Shown in pieces: positions 1 to 11,772 of a stretch of DNA of 64,000 nt (its first letter is position 1; each line of letters opens with the position of its first letter). The notes beneath the pieces were generated by a model. The model did not search any database and was not told the DNA's origin. It saw only the letters and a list, made by a program, of their open reading frames with translations. The DNA is from Closterium sp. NIES-65 (lineage: Eukaryota; Streptophyta; Zygnematophyceae; Desmidiales; Closteriaceae), in NCBI GenBank assembly GCA_948144175.1, contig CANXME010002008.1, positions 434,001 to 498,000 on the forward strand, given 5' to 3'. A program made the translations under genes and the position numbers.

Positions 1-726
1 CTCAGCACCCCCTGCAGCACCAGAGTCACCAGTGACCTCGACAGGCTTGACTGCGTCTACCTGGGACACACCTGAAAGGGCAGGACCCTGAGGGGGAAGG
101 GAGTCTACCTGGGGGGGACCTGATACAAGGAAGAGTGGGGGTGGGGGGAGGGACGAAGTGCGGTAGGGGAAGAGGCGGTAGTAGGGGACCGACTCGTCAA
201 ACGTGACGTCCTGGGAGGACAGAACACGTCGAGAGGTGGGGTGGTAGAATTGCCACCCAGGCGCGTCAGGGGGGAACCCCAGGAAGACGCAAGGAGCAGC
301 ACGAGGGGACAGCTTGTCCGCAGACAAGTCGCGGACAAACGCCCGAGATCCCCAGACCCGGAACACTGACGCATCGCCAACCTTCCCCGTCCACAGCAAG
401 GCTGGGGAGGTCTCCGGCCTGGAGACTCTGGGGTGGAGGTTGATCTGATGCGCCGCGTACCTCACCGCAAACAGCCACAGAAAATGGGGGGCAGCCACAT
501 GCATCATAGACGTACGAGCGACGTCCATGACCATGCCAATGCGGCGCTCAGCAATCCCATTTTGCTGCGGTGAGTCCGGAAGCGTGAAGGTCTGACGGAT
601 GCCTCGTCCACGACAGTAGGCTCGCAGAAGGCCAGAGGAGAACTCTCCGCCTCTGTCCGAGTGCAGACGCAGAACAGGGAAGTCCGAGCCAAAGCTCTTC
701 CTGAGCTGGAGACGAGCAGCGCGGAT

Positions 727-3213
727 TCAGTCGATCTGTTCCTCACTGACATCACCCTTGCTGCGCAAGGGGAAGATTGTGGTGTAACGCGAGTAGTCGT
801 CAACAACGAGCAGGAAGTAGCGCTCGTGACCCTGTCCACGTATGCGGGCTGGGCCCCACACGTCGATGTGAAGCGTCTGCAACGGGGCGTCTGTCGGAGG
901 AAACTGGGAGGAGTGAGGGGCAGCACGCTGGCGCCCCTCGACACAGGGGACACAGGTAGGGCCACCGCCCTGAGGAAGGGGAGGGAGGGACCAGGGGAGA
1001 CCAGACACAAGAAGACGAGAGGCCATGCCTCTGAGCCGAAGCAGTGAGGGGTGGCCAAGGCGGTGGTGCCAGAGGAGAGTCTCGTGAGACAGGAGACGAC
1101 ACGAACAGGGGGCAGACTCAGGACCAGACCTGGACGCCGCAGCAAACACCTGACCCGACTCAGCTACCTTACCAGACTTAGCAATTGGAGGAGACGCAGT
1201 GGTCAGAGTGTACAGGCTCGACCCCGGCTGACGGGTGAACGTAGCCAGGTGTCGGCCTGTGCTAGCCTTTGTGCAGTGTGTCACTCGCTGACGCGCAGGA
1301 GTGAACTGGTGGACACCTGCATCCTGTAGGTCAGCACCACTCACCAGGTTTGTCGCGAACGAGGGGAGGTAAAGACCAGACAGGGTGCCAGAGGGAGCCG
1401 CTGGACACGGGAGGACTGTGGAGAAGCGAGACAGTACAGGACCCCCGGAGGGGTCAGCCAAAGACACCGCAACCGGCCGATTGAGCGGCGTGAATGTGGT
1501 GCGGTCCCAAAAGAAGTAGCGAGACGCCCTAGAGTCAAGGGTGAAGGTGAGGGAGGCCGAAGCCAACGTAGTACCTGAGAGCGCAGACTCACCAGTACGT
1601 GAGGACGCAGACACACTAGCACCTAGAGCAGTAACGTCGCAAGCACCTAGGGCAGCAGCCGCACCAGTACCTAGAGCAACAGACTCAATGCCCGGATCGG
1701 GCGGGAAATAGCGGTAACAGTCACCCTCATCACTAGTAGACACAGAATACATGGCAGAGAGAATAGCATCAAAGTCAAGATCAAAGATGGCAACACCCGC
1801 CCTAGACAGCTCGCCCCAGCGAGGGATCTCTGAGGCCTCTGGGAACTGGTGACGCCACGCGTCCGTCACGCGGCCAAAGCAGCGCTGGGTGGGGTGCGTG
1901 CCCTCACACTGCTCACCCGCACGGTCGCCGGTGCGCAGGATGTGGGTGCACGGACCAAAACCCCCACCCCGCTGGCGTGCAGTGTACCACTCACGGAGCT
2001 GCTGAGGGGACAAGGTCTCATGACCGCGCTGCTGCTGCTGGCGCGAGCCACCACCGGAGCCACTCCTCTGCGAAGACCCGCAACCAGCTCCACCGCCACC
2101 CCCACCGCCTCCGCCGCCTCCGCCGCCTTCGCTGCTGCCGCCGCCTCCGCCGCCGCCTCCACCGCCGCCTCCTCCGCCACCTCCGCTCCTACCGCCACCC
2201 CCACCGCCTCCGCCGCCTCCGCCGCCTTCGCTGCTGCCGCCGCCTCCGCCGCCGCCTCCACCGCCGCCTCCTCCGCCACCTCCGCTCCTACCGCCACCGC
2301 CGCCGCCGCCTCTGCCTCCACTGCCGCCACCGACCCCCCCACCCCCACCTCCACTCCCACCACCACCCCCACTCCCCCCACCGCCTCCACCTCCACCTCC
2401 ACCGCCCGCTCCTCCAGCTCCCTTGACCCCCTTGCCCTTGCTAGGGCGGCGTCTCCCGCTACGGGTGGACGCCGCACCGACCGACTCAAGACCAAGGAGG
2501 TCGGCCGTAGCAGCAGAGGCAACAAAGGGCAGCAGGGGGGAGGGGGAACGCCCCTCAAAGATGGGGGTGCGCGGGTCACCTCGAGAGGCTCCTACATCAA
2601 CTATACTCTTCTCCGCTGCTAAGAGGGCCTTCTCGAGGAGGTTGAGAGTGAGTGTGGTGGGACAGACTGAGAGAAAGTGGTCCCTGACTACTCGAAGGGA
2701 GTCAGGAAGGCGAGTGACTAGGAAGTACAGAGTGATGTACATGGGGGGGGGGTTTTTGGCGCAGAAGTCAGCAGGGAGTGCAGCGCGGTAGCGAGTGACA
2801 CTAGTGCGGAGGTGCGTAATGAGGTCAGCCACGGTGGGAAAGGCAGCAAGGTCAGGGAAGAGGTACGGTAGCATGAGACGGCTCAGTGCAGCAGTGGCAG
2901 GGGAGGAGTAGCGCGCGACTACAGCGTCGTACAAGGTCTGAGCACTCTTGTACTGACTAAAGTGCGCACGCTCGGAGGTAGGGAGGTGGCGACGCACAGC
3001 AAGACGTGCAGCAGCGTCGCGCGTGGCCCACTGGGAGCGAACAGTGGCGTCAGCATCAGCAGCAGGGGCAGGGGAAGCGTTAGAGGTAAGGTCAAAGAGA
3101 GAGAGGCCGTCTACCCTATCGCACTATAAGAACAGCTGCAGGTCGTCTACCCAGAACTCAAAGTCAATGGCCCTACCCTCAGCGTCAAAAGTGAGGACAC
3201 TGGGGGTAGCCAT
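727..3213 (-). pseudogene. gag, protease and integrase region of the left-hand copia fossil
   Basis: The gag start at 3213 matches the gag starts of the copies at 43769 and 48895. Parts in order on the minus strand: copia-type gag (about 3213-2600), a very long Gly-rich tract (about 2440-2080), a cysteine/histidine motif near 1960-1870, a region with the aspartic protease DSRAS-type signature near 1530, the pre-integrase zinc region with the HHRLGHPS motif near 1050, and the start of the integrase core with DVWGPA near 860. Similar products in the family make virus-like particles and integrate cDNA. The region is a fossil. Confidence 0.85.
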
Positions 3214-3499
3214 GACGAAAGACGCCTAGCAGTGCAAACAATAGGGTGAGGGCACGCAGTGACAGAGGGGCTGTGCTCACCGGACAAGGCTGCTCGGGTG
3301 GCTCGGCTGTAGGGCGGCTCGGCGGCTCTGCGGCTCGGCTGCTAGGGCGGTTCGGCGGCTCAGCGGCTCGGCTGCTGTGTGGCTCGGCTGCACGGCGGCT
3401 CGACTGGTGGGCGGGTGGGCGGCTCGGCTGCAGTGCAACTCGGCAGCAGGGCGGCTCGGCTCCTCTTCTGCTGGGCGGCTCAGTAGTGCCGCTGTAGGG

Positions 3500-4260
3500 C
3501 GGCGCGGCAGGAGCAGGAGGCGGCGGGGCCGCTGCGATAGGACGGCGGGGCCGCAGGAGTAGGGCGGCGAGGCCGCGAGGTAGGGCGGCAGGGCCGCGAC
3601 GTAGGGCGGCGGGGCCGCAGGGGTAGGGCGGCAGGGCCACTTATGTAGGGCAGCGGGGCCGCGTGAGTAGGGCGGCGGGGCCGCGAGGTAGGGCGGCGGG
3701 GCCGCGACGTAGGGCGGCGGGGCTGCAGGGGTAGGGCAGCGGGGCTGCTGATGTAGGGCAGCGGGGCCGCGTGAGTAGGGCGGCGGGGCCGCGACGTAGG
3801 GCGACGGGGCCGCGACGTAGGGCGGCGGGGCCGCTGATGTAGGGCGGCGGGGCCGCGTGAGTAGGGTGGCGGGGCCGCGACGTAGGGCGGCGGGGCCGCA
3901 ACGTAGGGCGGCGGGGCCGCTGATGTAGGGCGGCGGGGCCGCGAGGTAGGGCGGCGGGGCCGCAGGAGCAAGGCGGCAGGGCCGCCGAGAAAGGCGGCGG
4001 GGCCGCCGAGAAAGGCGGCGGGGCCGCCGAGAAAGGCGGCAGGGCCGCGACGTAGGGCGGCGGGGTTGCAGGAGTAGGGCGGTGGGGCCGCGACGTAGGG
4101 CGGCGGGGCCGCAGAAGCAAGGCGGCGGGGCCGCCGAGAAAGGCGGCGGGGTCGCGACTTAGGGCGGCGGGGCCGCAGGAGTAGGGCGGCGGAGCCGCGA
4201 CGTAGGGCAGCAGGGCCGCGACGTAGGGCAGCGGGGCCGCAGGAGATGGAGGGCCGCTAG
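3500..4260. repeat. GC-rich tandem minisatellite in copia leader
   Basis: Units of about 21-24 bp built on GGGCGGCGGGGCCGCGACGTA repeat some 30 times with small variations (GAG, GAC or GTGAG before TAGGG, and a CCGAGAAAGG variant around 3975-4050). It lies between the LTR and gag. Apparent reading frames across it (Arg-Pro-Arg-Arg-Pro-Thr repeats) are by-products of the repeat. A run of 19 G follows at 4314-4332. Confidence 0.85.
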
Positions 4261-4413
4261 GGCGTAGTGGCCACTAGGGCGGCTCGACGAGGTGAAAGCC
4301 CGAGGCGCGACTCGGGGGGGGGGGGGGGGGGGAGCGCGCTTCGGGCAGGAAAAAAAATTCTCGATATGGTGGGCCCTAGGCACAGTTCCCACGGGGGAAC
4401 CTGCTCGATACCA

Positions 4414-4544
4414 TGAGGAAAGTCGAACGAGAATGGATGGACTATGAATGAAGTGAGTACAAATATGAAACCATGATTGGTTGTACCCCCTATGGGATAC
4501 CCCACTACAGCCTACACAACAGCATAAGCTATAATGTTCTGACA
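4414..4544 (-). repeat. LTR of the left-hand copia element
   Basis: 131 bp, TG...CA when read on the minus strand, starting TGTCAGAACATTATAGC. It matches the LTRs at 47641-47771 and 53689-53819 and is followed inward by a tRNA-like primer-binding site. Confidence 0.9.
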
Positions 4545-5680
4545 ATTTCGCCATCGGAGCTGTGCTTCTCCAAGACTTTGGGAACGGGTTGCACCCGATA
4601 GCCTACGAATCACGCAAGCTGCAGGCAGCGGAACGCAACTACCCGATCCACGACAAGGAGATGCTCGCCATCATACACGCGTCTAAATTATGGCGATGCT
4701 ATCTGGTGGGAGCCGACGTCACTGTTCGCGCGGACCACAACTCCCTACAGTACCTGCGAGCTCAACCCAACCTCAACCTACGACAGATTTGGTGGCTGGA
4801 CTACATGGAGAGCCACTTCACCTACCGCATCACGTACAAAAAAGGGGCTAATAACATCGCCGACGCCCTGACCCGGCCGACAGTACAATCCGTTGCAGTT
4901 ATCATCACCCACTCGAACCCGTTACTTACCGGACTATTTACCCACGGCTACACGACGGACCCATTCTTCACGACGGGAAATCATTAGCAGGCTACGATGC
5001 AGAAAGGGGACTATTACCTTCAAGCCGGAACCGACCGGATTTGGGTTCCCGCTTACCGACTGCTGCGTGAACTTCTCATCCAGGAAATCCACGATTCAAA
5101 CTTCTCCGGACACTTCGGGGTTGATAAAACCCAGAAACTACTGCACCGTCAATATTACTGCCTGATTCATCTAACGACGTGCAGCGCTATGTGTCCTCAT
5201 GCAGGGTGTGCCAAGCAATGAAATCGACACGTCAGCGACCAGCTGGGCTGCTGCAACCCCTCGAGCCACCTGAACGACCGTGGCAGCAAGTGACGATGGA
5301 TTTCGTCACGGGGATGCCAGCTGGGCCGTCCGGCAACGACGCTGTTCTTGTCGTCGTCGATCGCTTCACAAAAATGGTGCACTTCGCACCATGCCGAACG
5401 ACAATCAAAGCCGAAGAAACTGCGTGCCTCTTCATCTCAACGGTCGTGCGACTGCACGGCATCCCTTCGGCGATCATCAGCGACCGAGACTCGAAGTTCA
5501 CATCCAAGTTCTGGAAGGAGACGTGGGCGCAGTACGGCACGAAGCTACAATTCTCATCGGCATATCACCCACAGACGGACGGTCAAACTGAGCGGACCAA
5601 TCAGACCATGGAGCAGCTGATCAGGACAAACTGCCCTGACCTGCCCGCTGGGAAGACTCGCTCGCGATGTTGGAATTCGC
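4545..5680 (+). mobile_element. Ty3/gypsy chromovirus fossil, first part (RNase H and integrase)
   Basis: The reading starts inside the RNase H domain (motifs FAIGAVLLQD, YPIHDKEMLAI, NIADALTRP) at 4545-4890, then the HHCC-type integrase zinc region (about 5020-5220, CRVCQ) and the integrase core (about 5280-5660, with DFVTGMP, ISDRDSKF and HPQTDGQTERTN). The RNase H-then-integrase order defines Ty3/gypsy. It is cut on both sides by copia insertions and continues at 11773. It is a fossil and must be older than the copia copy inside it. Confidence 0.92.
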
Positions 5681-5809
5681 TGTCAGAACATTATAGCTTA
5701 TGCTTTTGTGTAGGCTGTAGTGAGATAGCCTATATGGGGTACAACCCAATTATGGTTAGTACTTGTACCCAACTCTTTCATAGTGCAATCATCCTCGTTC
5801 ATTTTCACA
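5681..5809 (+). repeat. 5' LTR of copia A
   Basis: 129 bp, TGTCAGAACA...TTTTCACA, matching 11644-11772. The TSD TTCGC lies immediately before it. Confidence 0.95.
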
Positions 5810-6179
5810 TGGTTTCAGAGCACGTTTGCTACTGGCCTGTGGGCCCTACTACTGCTTCCGCTACTACTCGATCTGTCGCACGCCCCGTGGCGTGCGACCG
5901 GTGATTTTCTCTCTGGCGCGCGCCCCGAGGCGCGCGGCCCCGTTCCTTCTAGGCGCGCCACTCCCCGCTACCCCGTCGCGGCCCCATCTCGTTGCGCCGC
6001 CCTAGCGGCCGCGTCGCGCCGCCCTCGCGGCCTCGATCCGCTGCCCTAGCGGCCCCGTCACCTGCCCCTGCGGCCCCGGCTCTGCCCTTCCTGGCCCCGA
6101 CGCCGCCCTTACGGGCCCCGGCGCCGCCTCTTCTGGCCCCGTCGCCTACCTCTTCGGCCTCGGCGCTGCCCTTCCCGGC

Positions 6180-6500
6180 CCCAACGCGCCTACATGCGGC
6201 CCTGCCGTCTACCTTCGGCCTCGCCGCCTACCTGCGGCCTCGCCGCCTACCTGCGGCCCCGCCGCCTACCTTCGGCCTCGCCGCCTACCTGTGGCCCCGC
6301 CGCCTACCTTCGGCCTCGCCGCATACCTGCGGCCCCAACGCCTACCTTCGGCCTCGCCGCATACCTGCGGCCCCGCCGCCTACTTTCGGCCTCACCGCCT
6401 ACCTCTGGCCCCGCCGCATACCTGCGGCCCCACCACCTATCAGCGGCCCCGCCACCCATCTCCGGCCCTGCCGCCTACCTTCGGCCTCGCCGTCTACCTT
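6180..6500 (+). repeat. Leader minisatellite of copia A
   Basis: Repeats of about 18 and 36 bp based on CGCCTACCTGCGGCCCCGC and CGCCTACCTTCGGCCTCGC fill the leader between LTR and gag. A different but compositionally similar GC repeat is found at the same place in each copia family of the window. Confidence 0.8.
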
Positions 6501-7009
6501 CGGCCCAGCAGTCGAGCCGCCCAGCAGCCGAGCAGCCGAGCCGCCGAGCCGCCCAGCTGCCCGTCGCCATATCTACGGCTCCGCCTGAGCCGCCCGAGCC
6601 GCCCGAGCCGCCTGAGCAGCTGAGGAGCCGAGCCGCAGGTGCCGCCGAGCCGCAATTGCTGCCGAGCCGCCGTGCCACCGAGCCGCCCGAGCCGCCCGCA
6701 CCGCCGAGTTGCCGAGTCGCCGAGTCGCCGAGCCTGCTCTTCCCACCACTGGTGAGCCCCTGCCCTGCTAGCGCGCTGCCCGCCACTTGCTTACCTGCCT
6801 GCCTGCCTTTCGGCCTGCCTGGCTGCCTGCCTTACTGCTGCTACTCCTGCTCCTGCTTCTACTGGCGGAGCCAGATGCAGCCCTAGCGACGTCCGCGTGA
6901 GTCCCTCACGCCCCAGCAGCTACGTGAGTGGTACGCTGGTTGGGGTTGTAGGGGTGGCGGCGCTGCTACTACTACCACTATTGCTGCTACTACTACTAGC
7001 GGCGGCCAG

Positions 7010-10000
7010 ATGCAGCTCCTGCGACGCCCACGCGCGTCTCTCACGCCCCAGCAGCTTCGTGAGTGGTACGCTCAGAGTAGAGGGTCTCTCAGTTCTGTTC
7101 GCTGCTCTTACGTGATTCGCACTGGTGCTCGGACTGGTCAGCCTTGTGGGACACCTAGTCACACACAGTCCCGCTGCTTCGCCCGTCTGAGCGACGCCTG
7201 ACGTACCGAGTTTGGCAACGAGGCTGAGCTCCCCGACTGGGTGGAGTTGCTTAGGCAGAGGGTAGATATATTTGCTCTTGACTATGATGCTATTCTCACT
7301 GCCATGTATGCATTGCCTACTAGTGTTGACCGTGTCGATCACCTGTGCGTACCGCCTAACCCAGGTATAGAGCTTGCTGCTCTAGCTGCTGGTGAGGCTG
7401 CTGCTCTGGGTGCTAGTGAGTTTCCTGCTCCAGGTACAGGTGCGGCTGCTGCTCTAGGTGCTAGTGAGTCTGCTTCCTCAGGTGCGGGTGAGTCTGCTCT
7501 CTCAGGTACCACGTTGGCTTCGGCCTCTCACACCTTCACTCTTGACTCGGGGGCTTCTCGCTCCTTCTTTCGAGACCGCACTACACTCACGCCGCTTGGT
7601 CGGCCAGTTGCAGTCTCTCTGGCAGACCCCTCTGGGGGTCCTATCCTTGCTCACTTCTCCACTGGCCCCCCCGTGTCCGGCGGCCCCCTCTGGCACCCTG
7701 TCTGGTCTTTACCTCCCCTCGTTCTCTACAAACTTGGTGAGTGGTGCTGACCTACAGGATGTGGGGGTTCACCAGTTCACTCCTGCGAGTCAGCGGGTGA
7801 CCCACTGCACGGACGCTCGGACAGGCCGACACCTGGCCACGTTTACACGTCGGCCGGGGTCGAGCCTGTACACGCTGACCACTACGTCTCCTCCTGTCAC
7901 TGCGTCTAGTCAGGTAGCTGCGTCGGGTCAGGTGTTTGCTGCAGCGTCCAGGTCTGGTCCTGAGTCTTCCCCCTGCTCGTGTCGTCTCCTGTCTCTGGAG
8001 GTACTGGAGTTGGAGGTGCTGCTAGTGCTGGTGCTGCCGCTAGGGGTACTAGTGCTGTCCCTGCTGTGTCTGGAGTCGCCACGTGGCCTCGGCCGTACTT
8101 TGTTCCGCTCCTTCAGCAGGTTCTTGGTCTCCCGCATTCTACTGGTCCTCCTCCTCCCTTCGAGTGTCCACAGCCTGTCCCGTCACACTTACAGTTACAG
8201 CCGGCCTCCATACTGCCTGCTCTGTCTCCTTGCACTGGTCCTACTGGAGGTCTTGCTGAGCGTCGTAAGCCTGCGTCTCGCCCTGCGTCACCTGTTCGTG
8301 CTGCTCACACTAGTGGTCGCGGTTCGCGTCAGCGTCCTCCTCCTGTCCCTGGCACGCACTGGATGTCTCTGCGTTCGTCCACTGCTCCTCTGCGTGCCCC
8401 TTTACCTTCTCCTCCTGAGTCTTCTCTTCCTGCTCTTGTTGATTTGGAGTCGAACTCTCTTCGTGCTGCCAGTCCTACTGTCACGCGTCTCCTTGCTACT
8501 GTTGTCACTGACCCTTCCTTTGAGTCCACTGCTGTGTCTGCCCTAGTTGCTGAGCTCGTCGAAATTGATGCTCGCTATCGCGTAGACTACGCCGCCAGTC
8601 TTGTTGCTGAGTCTGAGTCTGTCTGTCCTCCGTCCGTCGGGGGTGAGTGTGCCCTTGGCACAGACGTCCTTGAGGACACGCAGGAGGAGTTCCAGTGTCT
8701 GGCTGCTGCTTCACCTCATCTCGTGTCCGTACTGCTTACCCCTGACGGAGACTCGGATGCACTTGACATCCCGACTCTGCGCTCTTACGCGGAGGCGATA
8801 GAGGGTCCCTACTCCTCTAAGTGGCAGGCAGCTATGAACGCAGAGATGGCTTCCTGGAAGTTCACAGGCACCTACGTTGACGAGGTTCCCCCGCCTGGGG
8901 CGAACATCGTCAGTGGCATGTGGATCTTCAGGGTAAAGCGGCCGCCAGGTTCTCCACCTGTCTTCAAGGCGCAGTACGTGGCTCGTGGCTTCAGTCAGCG
9001 GCAAGCAGTTGACTACTTTCAGACCTTCTCTCCCACTCGGAAGATGACCACTCTTCGGGTGCTGCTGCACATAGCTGCTCAGCGCGACTACGAGCTTCAC
9101 TCTCTTGACTTCAGCACAGCTTTCTTGCAGGGTAGCCTGCACGAGGAGATCTGGCTGCGTCGCCCACCTGGCTTCACAGGGTCTTTTCCTCCTAGCACCC
9201 AGTGGAGCCTCCGGCGGCCTGTCTATGGTCTCCGCCAGGCACCGCGTGAGTGGCACGACACACTGAGGACTACGCTTGCGGCTCTTGGGTTTGATCCCTC
9301 TACTGCCGACCCGTCGCTGTTTCTGCGCACCGACACCTCTTTGCCGCCGTTCTACATCCTCGTGTACGTCGACGTCTTGGTCTTTACCACAGCTGACACT
9401 GCTGGACTCGCTCACGTGAAGTCCGAGCCGCAGAATAGACACACGTGCACAGACCTGGGTGAACTACTCATCTACCTTGGCTTGCAGATCACCCGGGATA
9501 GAGCACGCCGCACCATTACCCTTACTCAGTCACACGTGGTGCAGCAGGTCCTTCAGCGCTTCGGCTTCACGTACTCCTCCCCTCAGGCCACTCCTCTGCC
9601 TACTCGCCACTCGCTCTCAGCTGTGCCTTTGGATGAGTCCGTACAGTCGAGTGGCCCGTACCCAGAGCATGTTGGCTGCCTCATGTACTTGATGACCTGC
9701 ACTCGACCTGACCTTGCATACCCTCTTAGCATTCTCGCACGCTATGTTGCTCCTAGGAGACACAGACCGGAGCACATGGCTGCAGCGAAGAGGGTGTTGC
9801 GCTACTTGTGCAGTACGTCACGCATGGGGCTTGTGCTTGGAGGGCAGAGTCCAGTGGTCCTCACTGGGCACGCAGACGCTTCTTGGGCTGACGACCAGGC
9901 TACGCAGCGGTCGTCACAGGGTTACACCTTCAGCCTTGGTTCCGGCTCTGTTTCGTGGCGGGCTACTCGCTCGTCTTTTGTTCTCGGCTCTAGTTGTGAG

Positions 10001-10350
10001 GCTGAGATCTGCGCCAGGGCCATGGCTGCACATAAGCTTCGCTGGCTCACCTACCTGCTGACTGACCTCGGAGAGCCGTCTCGTTCTCCTCCAGTGCTGT
10101 ACGTAGACAACAAGGCCATGCTGGCCTTGTGTCGAGAGCAAAGACTGGGGCACAGAACGAAGCACATTGCTCTCCGCTACTTCCTTGCTCGTGAGCTGCA
10201 GTAGCGTGGTCAGCTGCGTCTTGCGTACGTGGCCTCTGAGGCCAACACTGCTGATATCTTCACCAAGGCGCTTGCGTCTTGTGATCATCAGCGCTTCTGT
10301 ACTCAGTTGGGTCTTGTGCCTGCTTTGCCTCACTTGCTCACCTCTTGACC
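7010..10350 (+). pseudogene. gag remnant, protease, reverse transcriptase and RNase H blocks of copia A
   Basis: Blocks recognised: C-X13-C-X4-H-X4-C motif of gag near 7110-7180; protease region with LDSGASRSFF near 7540; Pro/Ser-rich linker near 8000-8500; copia-type reverse transcriptase about 8810-9560 (VPPPGANIVSGMWIF, YVARGFSQR, LDFSTAFLQG, VYGLRQAPREWHD); RNase H about 9830-10340 ending in the usual ADIFTKAL. This is a fossil copy. Confidence 0.85.
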
Positions 10351-10374
10351 TTGCTTGTACTGTTACATATATAT

Positions 10375-11447
10375 CAGGCCCCTAGATTCGTTTTGAGGTA
10401 GTCTGACGCCTCAGAGTACACCCTCCTGGAACTCTGTCTGTCAGAGGTTCCTCAAAATTTTAGTCTGAAAAATCAGACAAGCACAACTTTTTTTGTCTAA
10501 ACTGTCAGAGTTACCCTCAAATTTTAAGATGATGATGCAGTATCGTAAAAGCATATTTATAATAGCATTGAAGCTGATTACAGCATACCAATTCAACTGT
10601 GCGGTACGAACTAGTCAGGGTCGGCGGGTTTGCATCAGGGAACGTACTCGTGCATCGCCTTGGTTGTTTTGTCACGTGCAGGGCATGGGTTGTTTCTGCT
10701 GATTAGATTTTGTTTCATCGTGTGTCCGATTACCGTTTTGTACCCATTTTCTCGCCAGTGTGCCGATTTTGTCAATTTTGGATTTGCGTTTCAAGCGATG
10801 TGATCATTCACCCGATCTGGTTGTTGTCACGTACAGTGCCAGGTGGGTCAAGTGCCACGCAGCTGAGCTCGCAGCAGGCAGAAACTGTTGGTTGGCGTGG
10901 CGTGTGTGAGCATCTAGCAATGCCGCACGAAACTTTCATTACGGATCAGGAGCTTCGCAATTTCACAGCAGTGCATGCTGCAGATTTTTTTACAAAGAAT
11001 CAGCATCAAAATCGCCAATTATTTAGAATACATTAGCGATAACTTACATGTGACGAGATTTTGTCTACGAAATCTCGTAATCACGCAACCATTTTCTTAG
11101 AGTAACTGGGAGATATTCTCGACAAGCGAGTGTATTCGGATGTCCCAGCTGTTGAAGCGTGCGTTGCTCACGTCCTGGCACTCCACTGCCATCTCGGAAG
11201 TGGGCATATCAAAACGAAACTTCCAAGAAACTTCCTTTCGATAAGCTCGCAGAGTGCACCCCTGACACAAGTCTGAGGCTCAGCCTGCACCCCTAAAAAA
11301 TGGCTGAAATTTCAGCGGTTACAATTAAAAAAACTCTGAAAAATCAGAGAAGGTACATAAAAAAAAACTTACAGTTCAGACCAGGTACCAAAAAAAAGTC
11401 TGAATGGACGCTGAATCAGCGTAAAAAGTCTGATATCTAGGGCACTG
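10375..11447. mobile_element. hAT-like non-autonomous DNA transposon inside copia A
   Basis: The copia copies at 53.8-56 kb run straight through the corresponding 3' sequence (TACATATATATA then CGCCTGCTC), while here about 1.07 kb is inserted. The ends are inverted: CAGGCCCCTAGAT at the left and, read inward from the right, CAGTGCCCTAGAT (11 of 13 match). Flanking octamers are ATATATAT and GTATATAT (7 of 8). CAG-type ends with 8-bp duplications suit the hAT superfamily. Short hairpins built from TCTGA/TCAGA crowd both ends (10407-10510, 11330-11440), like hAT subterminal transposase sites. I recognise no transposase inside. Confidence 0.65.
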
Positions 11448-11643
11448 GTATATATATACACCTGCTCTTTCTTTTCTAGCCTTCTATATATATATGTACT
11501 CCTGCATGTGAACTGGCCTTGTGGCCTTGACCTTGTGCTCGGAATGTGTGGTGACTTTGTGATCCACCCTGAGCTTGTTTTGCTTTGCTTTGCTTAACTG
11601 GTCTTGTGACCTCTTGTACTCCCCCACTTTGCCTATGGGGGTG

Positions 11644-11772
11644 TGTCAGAACATTATAGCTTATGCTTTTGTGTAGGCTGTAGTGGGGTAGCCTATATGG
11701 GGTACAACCCAATTAGGGTTATTACTTGTACCCAACTCTTTCATTGTGCAATCATCCTCGTTCATTTTCACA
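11644..11772 (+). repeat. 3' LTR of copia A
   Basis: 129 bp, about 96% identical to 5681-5809; preceded by the purine-rich tract ATGGGGGTG and followed by the TSD TTCGC (11773-11777). Confidence 0.95.

Larger units (their letters stand above)
1..4544 (-). mobile_element. Ty1/copia LTR retrotransposon, family B, partial (continues left of window)
   Basis: Read on the minus strand: LTR (4414-4544), a primer-binding site just inside it (4401-4413, RC TGGTATCGAGCAG), a GC-rich leader, then gag from an ATG at 3213, protease and integrase. The reverse transcriptase end lies beyond position 1. Domain order protease-integrase places it in Ty1/copia. Its LTR inner edge abuts the reading frame of a Ty3/gypsy RNase H at 4545, so it most likely inserted into that element; the second flank is outside the window, so a target duplication cannot be tested. 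The copy is a fossil with a few breaks. Confidence 0.9.
5681..11772 (+). mobile_element. Ty1/copia element (family A) inserted in the gypsy integrase, with TTCGC target duplication
   Basis: Two 129-bp LTRs (5681-5809, 11644-11772) differ at about 5 sites (about 4%), and a 5-bp duplication TTCGC flanks them (5676-5680, 11773-11777). A primer-binding site TGGTTTCAGAGC follows the first LTR at 5810, resembling the half-tRNA-iMet site of plant copia. Parts seen: GC-rich leader, gag cysteine/histidine motif (7010-7201), protease region (7241-7750), linker, reverse transcriptase and RNase H (7979-10350). It looks broken with several breaks and is probably non-autonomous. A DNA transposon sits in its 3' untranslated part. 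Confidence 0.95.

Noticed and set aside
1849-2622. Plus-strand Ala/Thr-rich open frame
   Set aside because: It is the antisense shadow of the Gly-rich gag tract of the left-hand copia copy.
3246-4250. Open frames of Arg-Pro-Thr or Gly-Ser repeats on both strands, and CRISPR-like regular spacing
   Set aside because: The sequence is a GC minisatellite in an LTR leader; units are continuous without unique spacers, so neither genes nor a CRISPR array.
4314-4332. Run of 19 G as a possible gypsy polypurine tract
   Set aside because: It lies inside the copia leader on the other side of the LTR and is not next to any gypsy LTR; the gypsy tract is the G run at 12454-12476.
10493-11036. Small open frames inside the hAT-like insertion
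   Set aside because: Too short and without transposase motifs; the element is best called non-autonomous.
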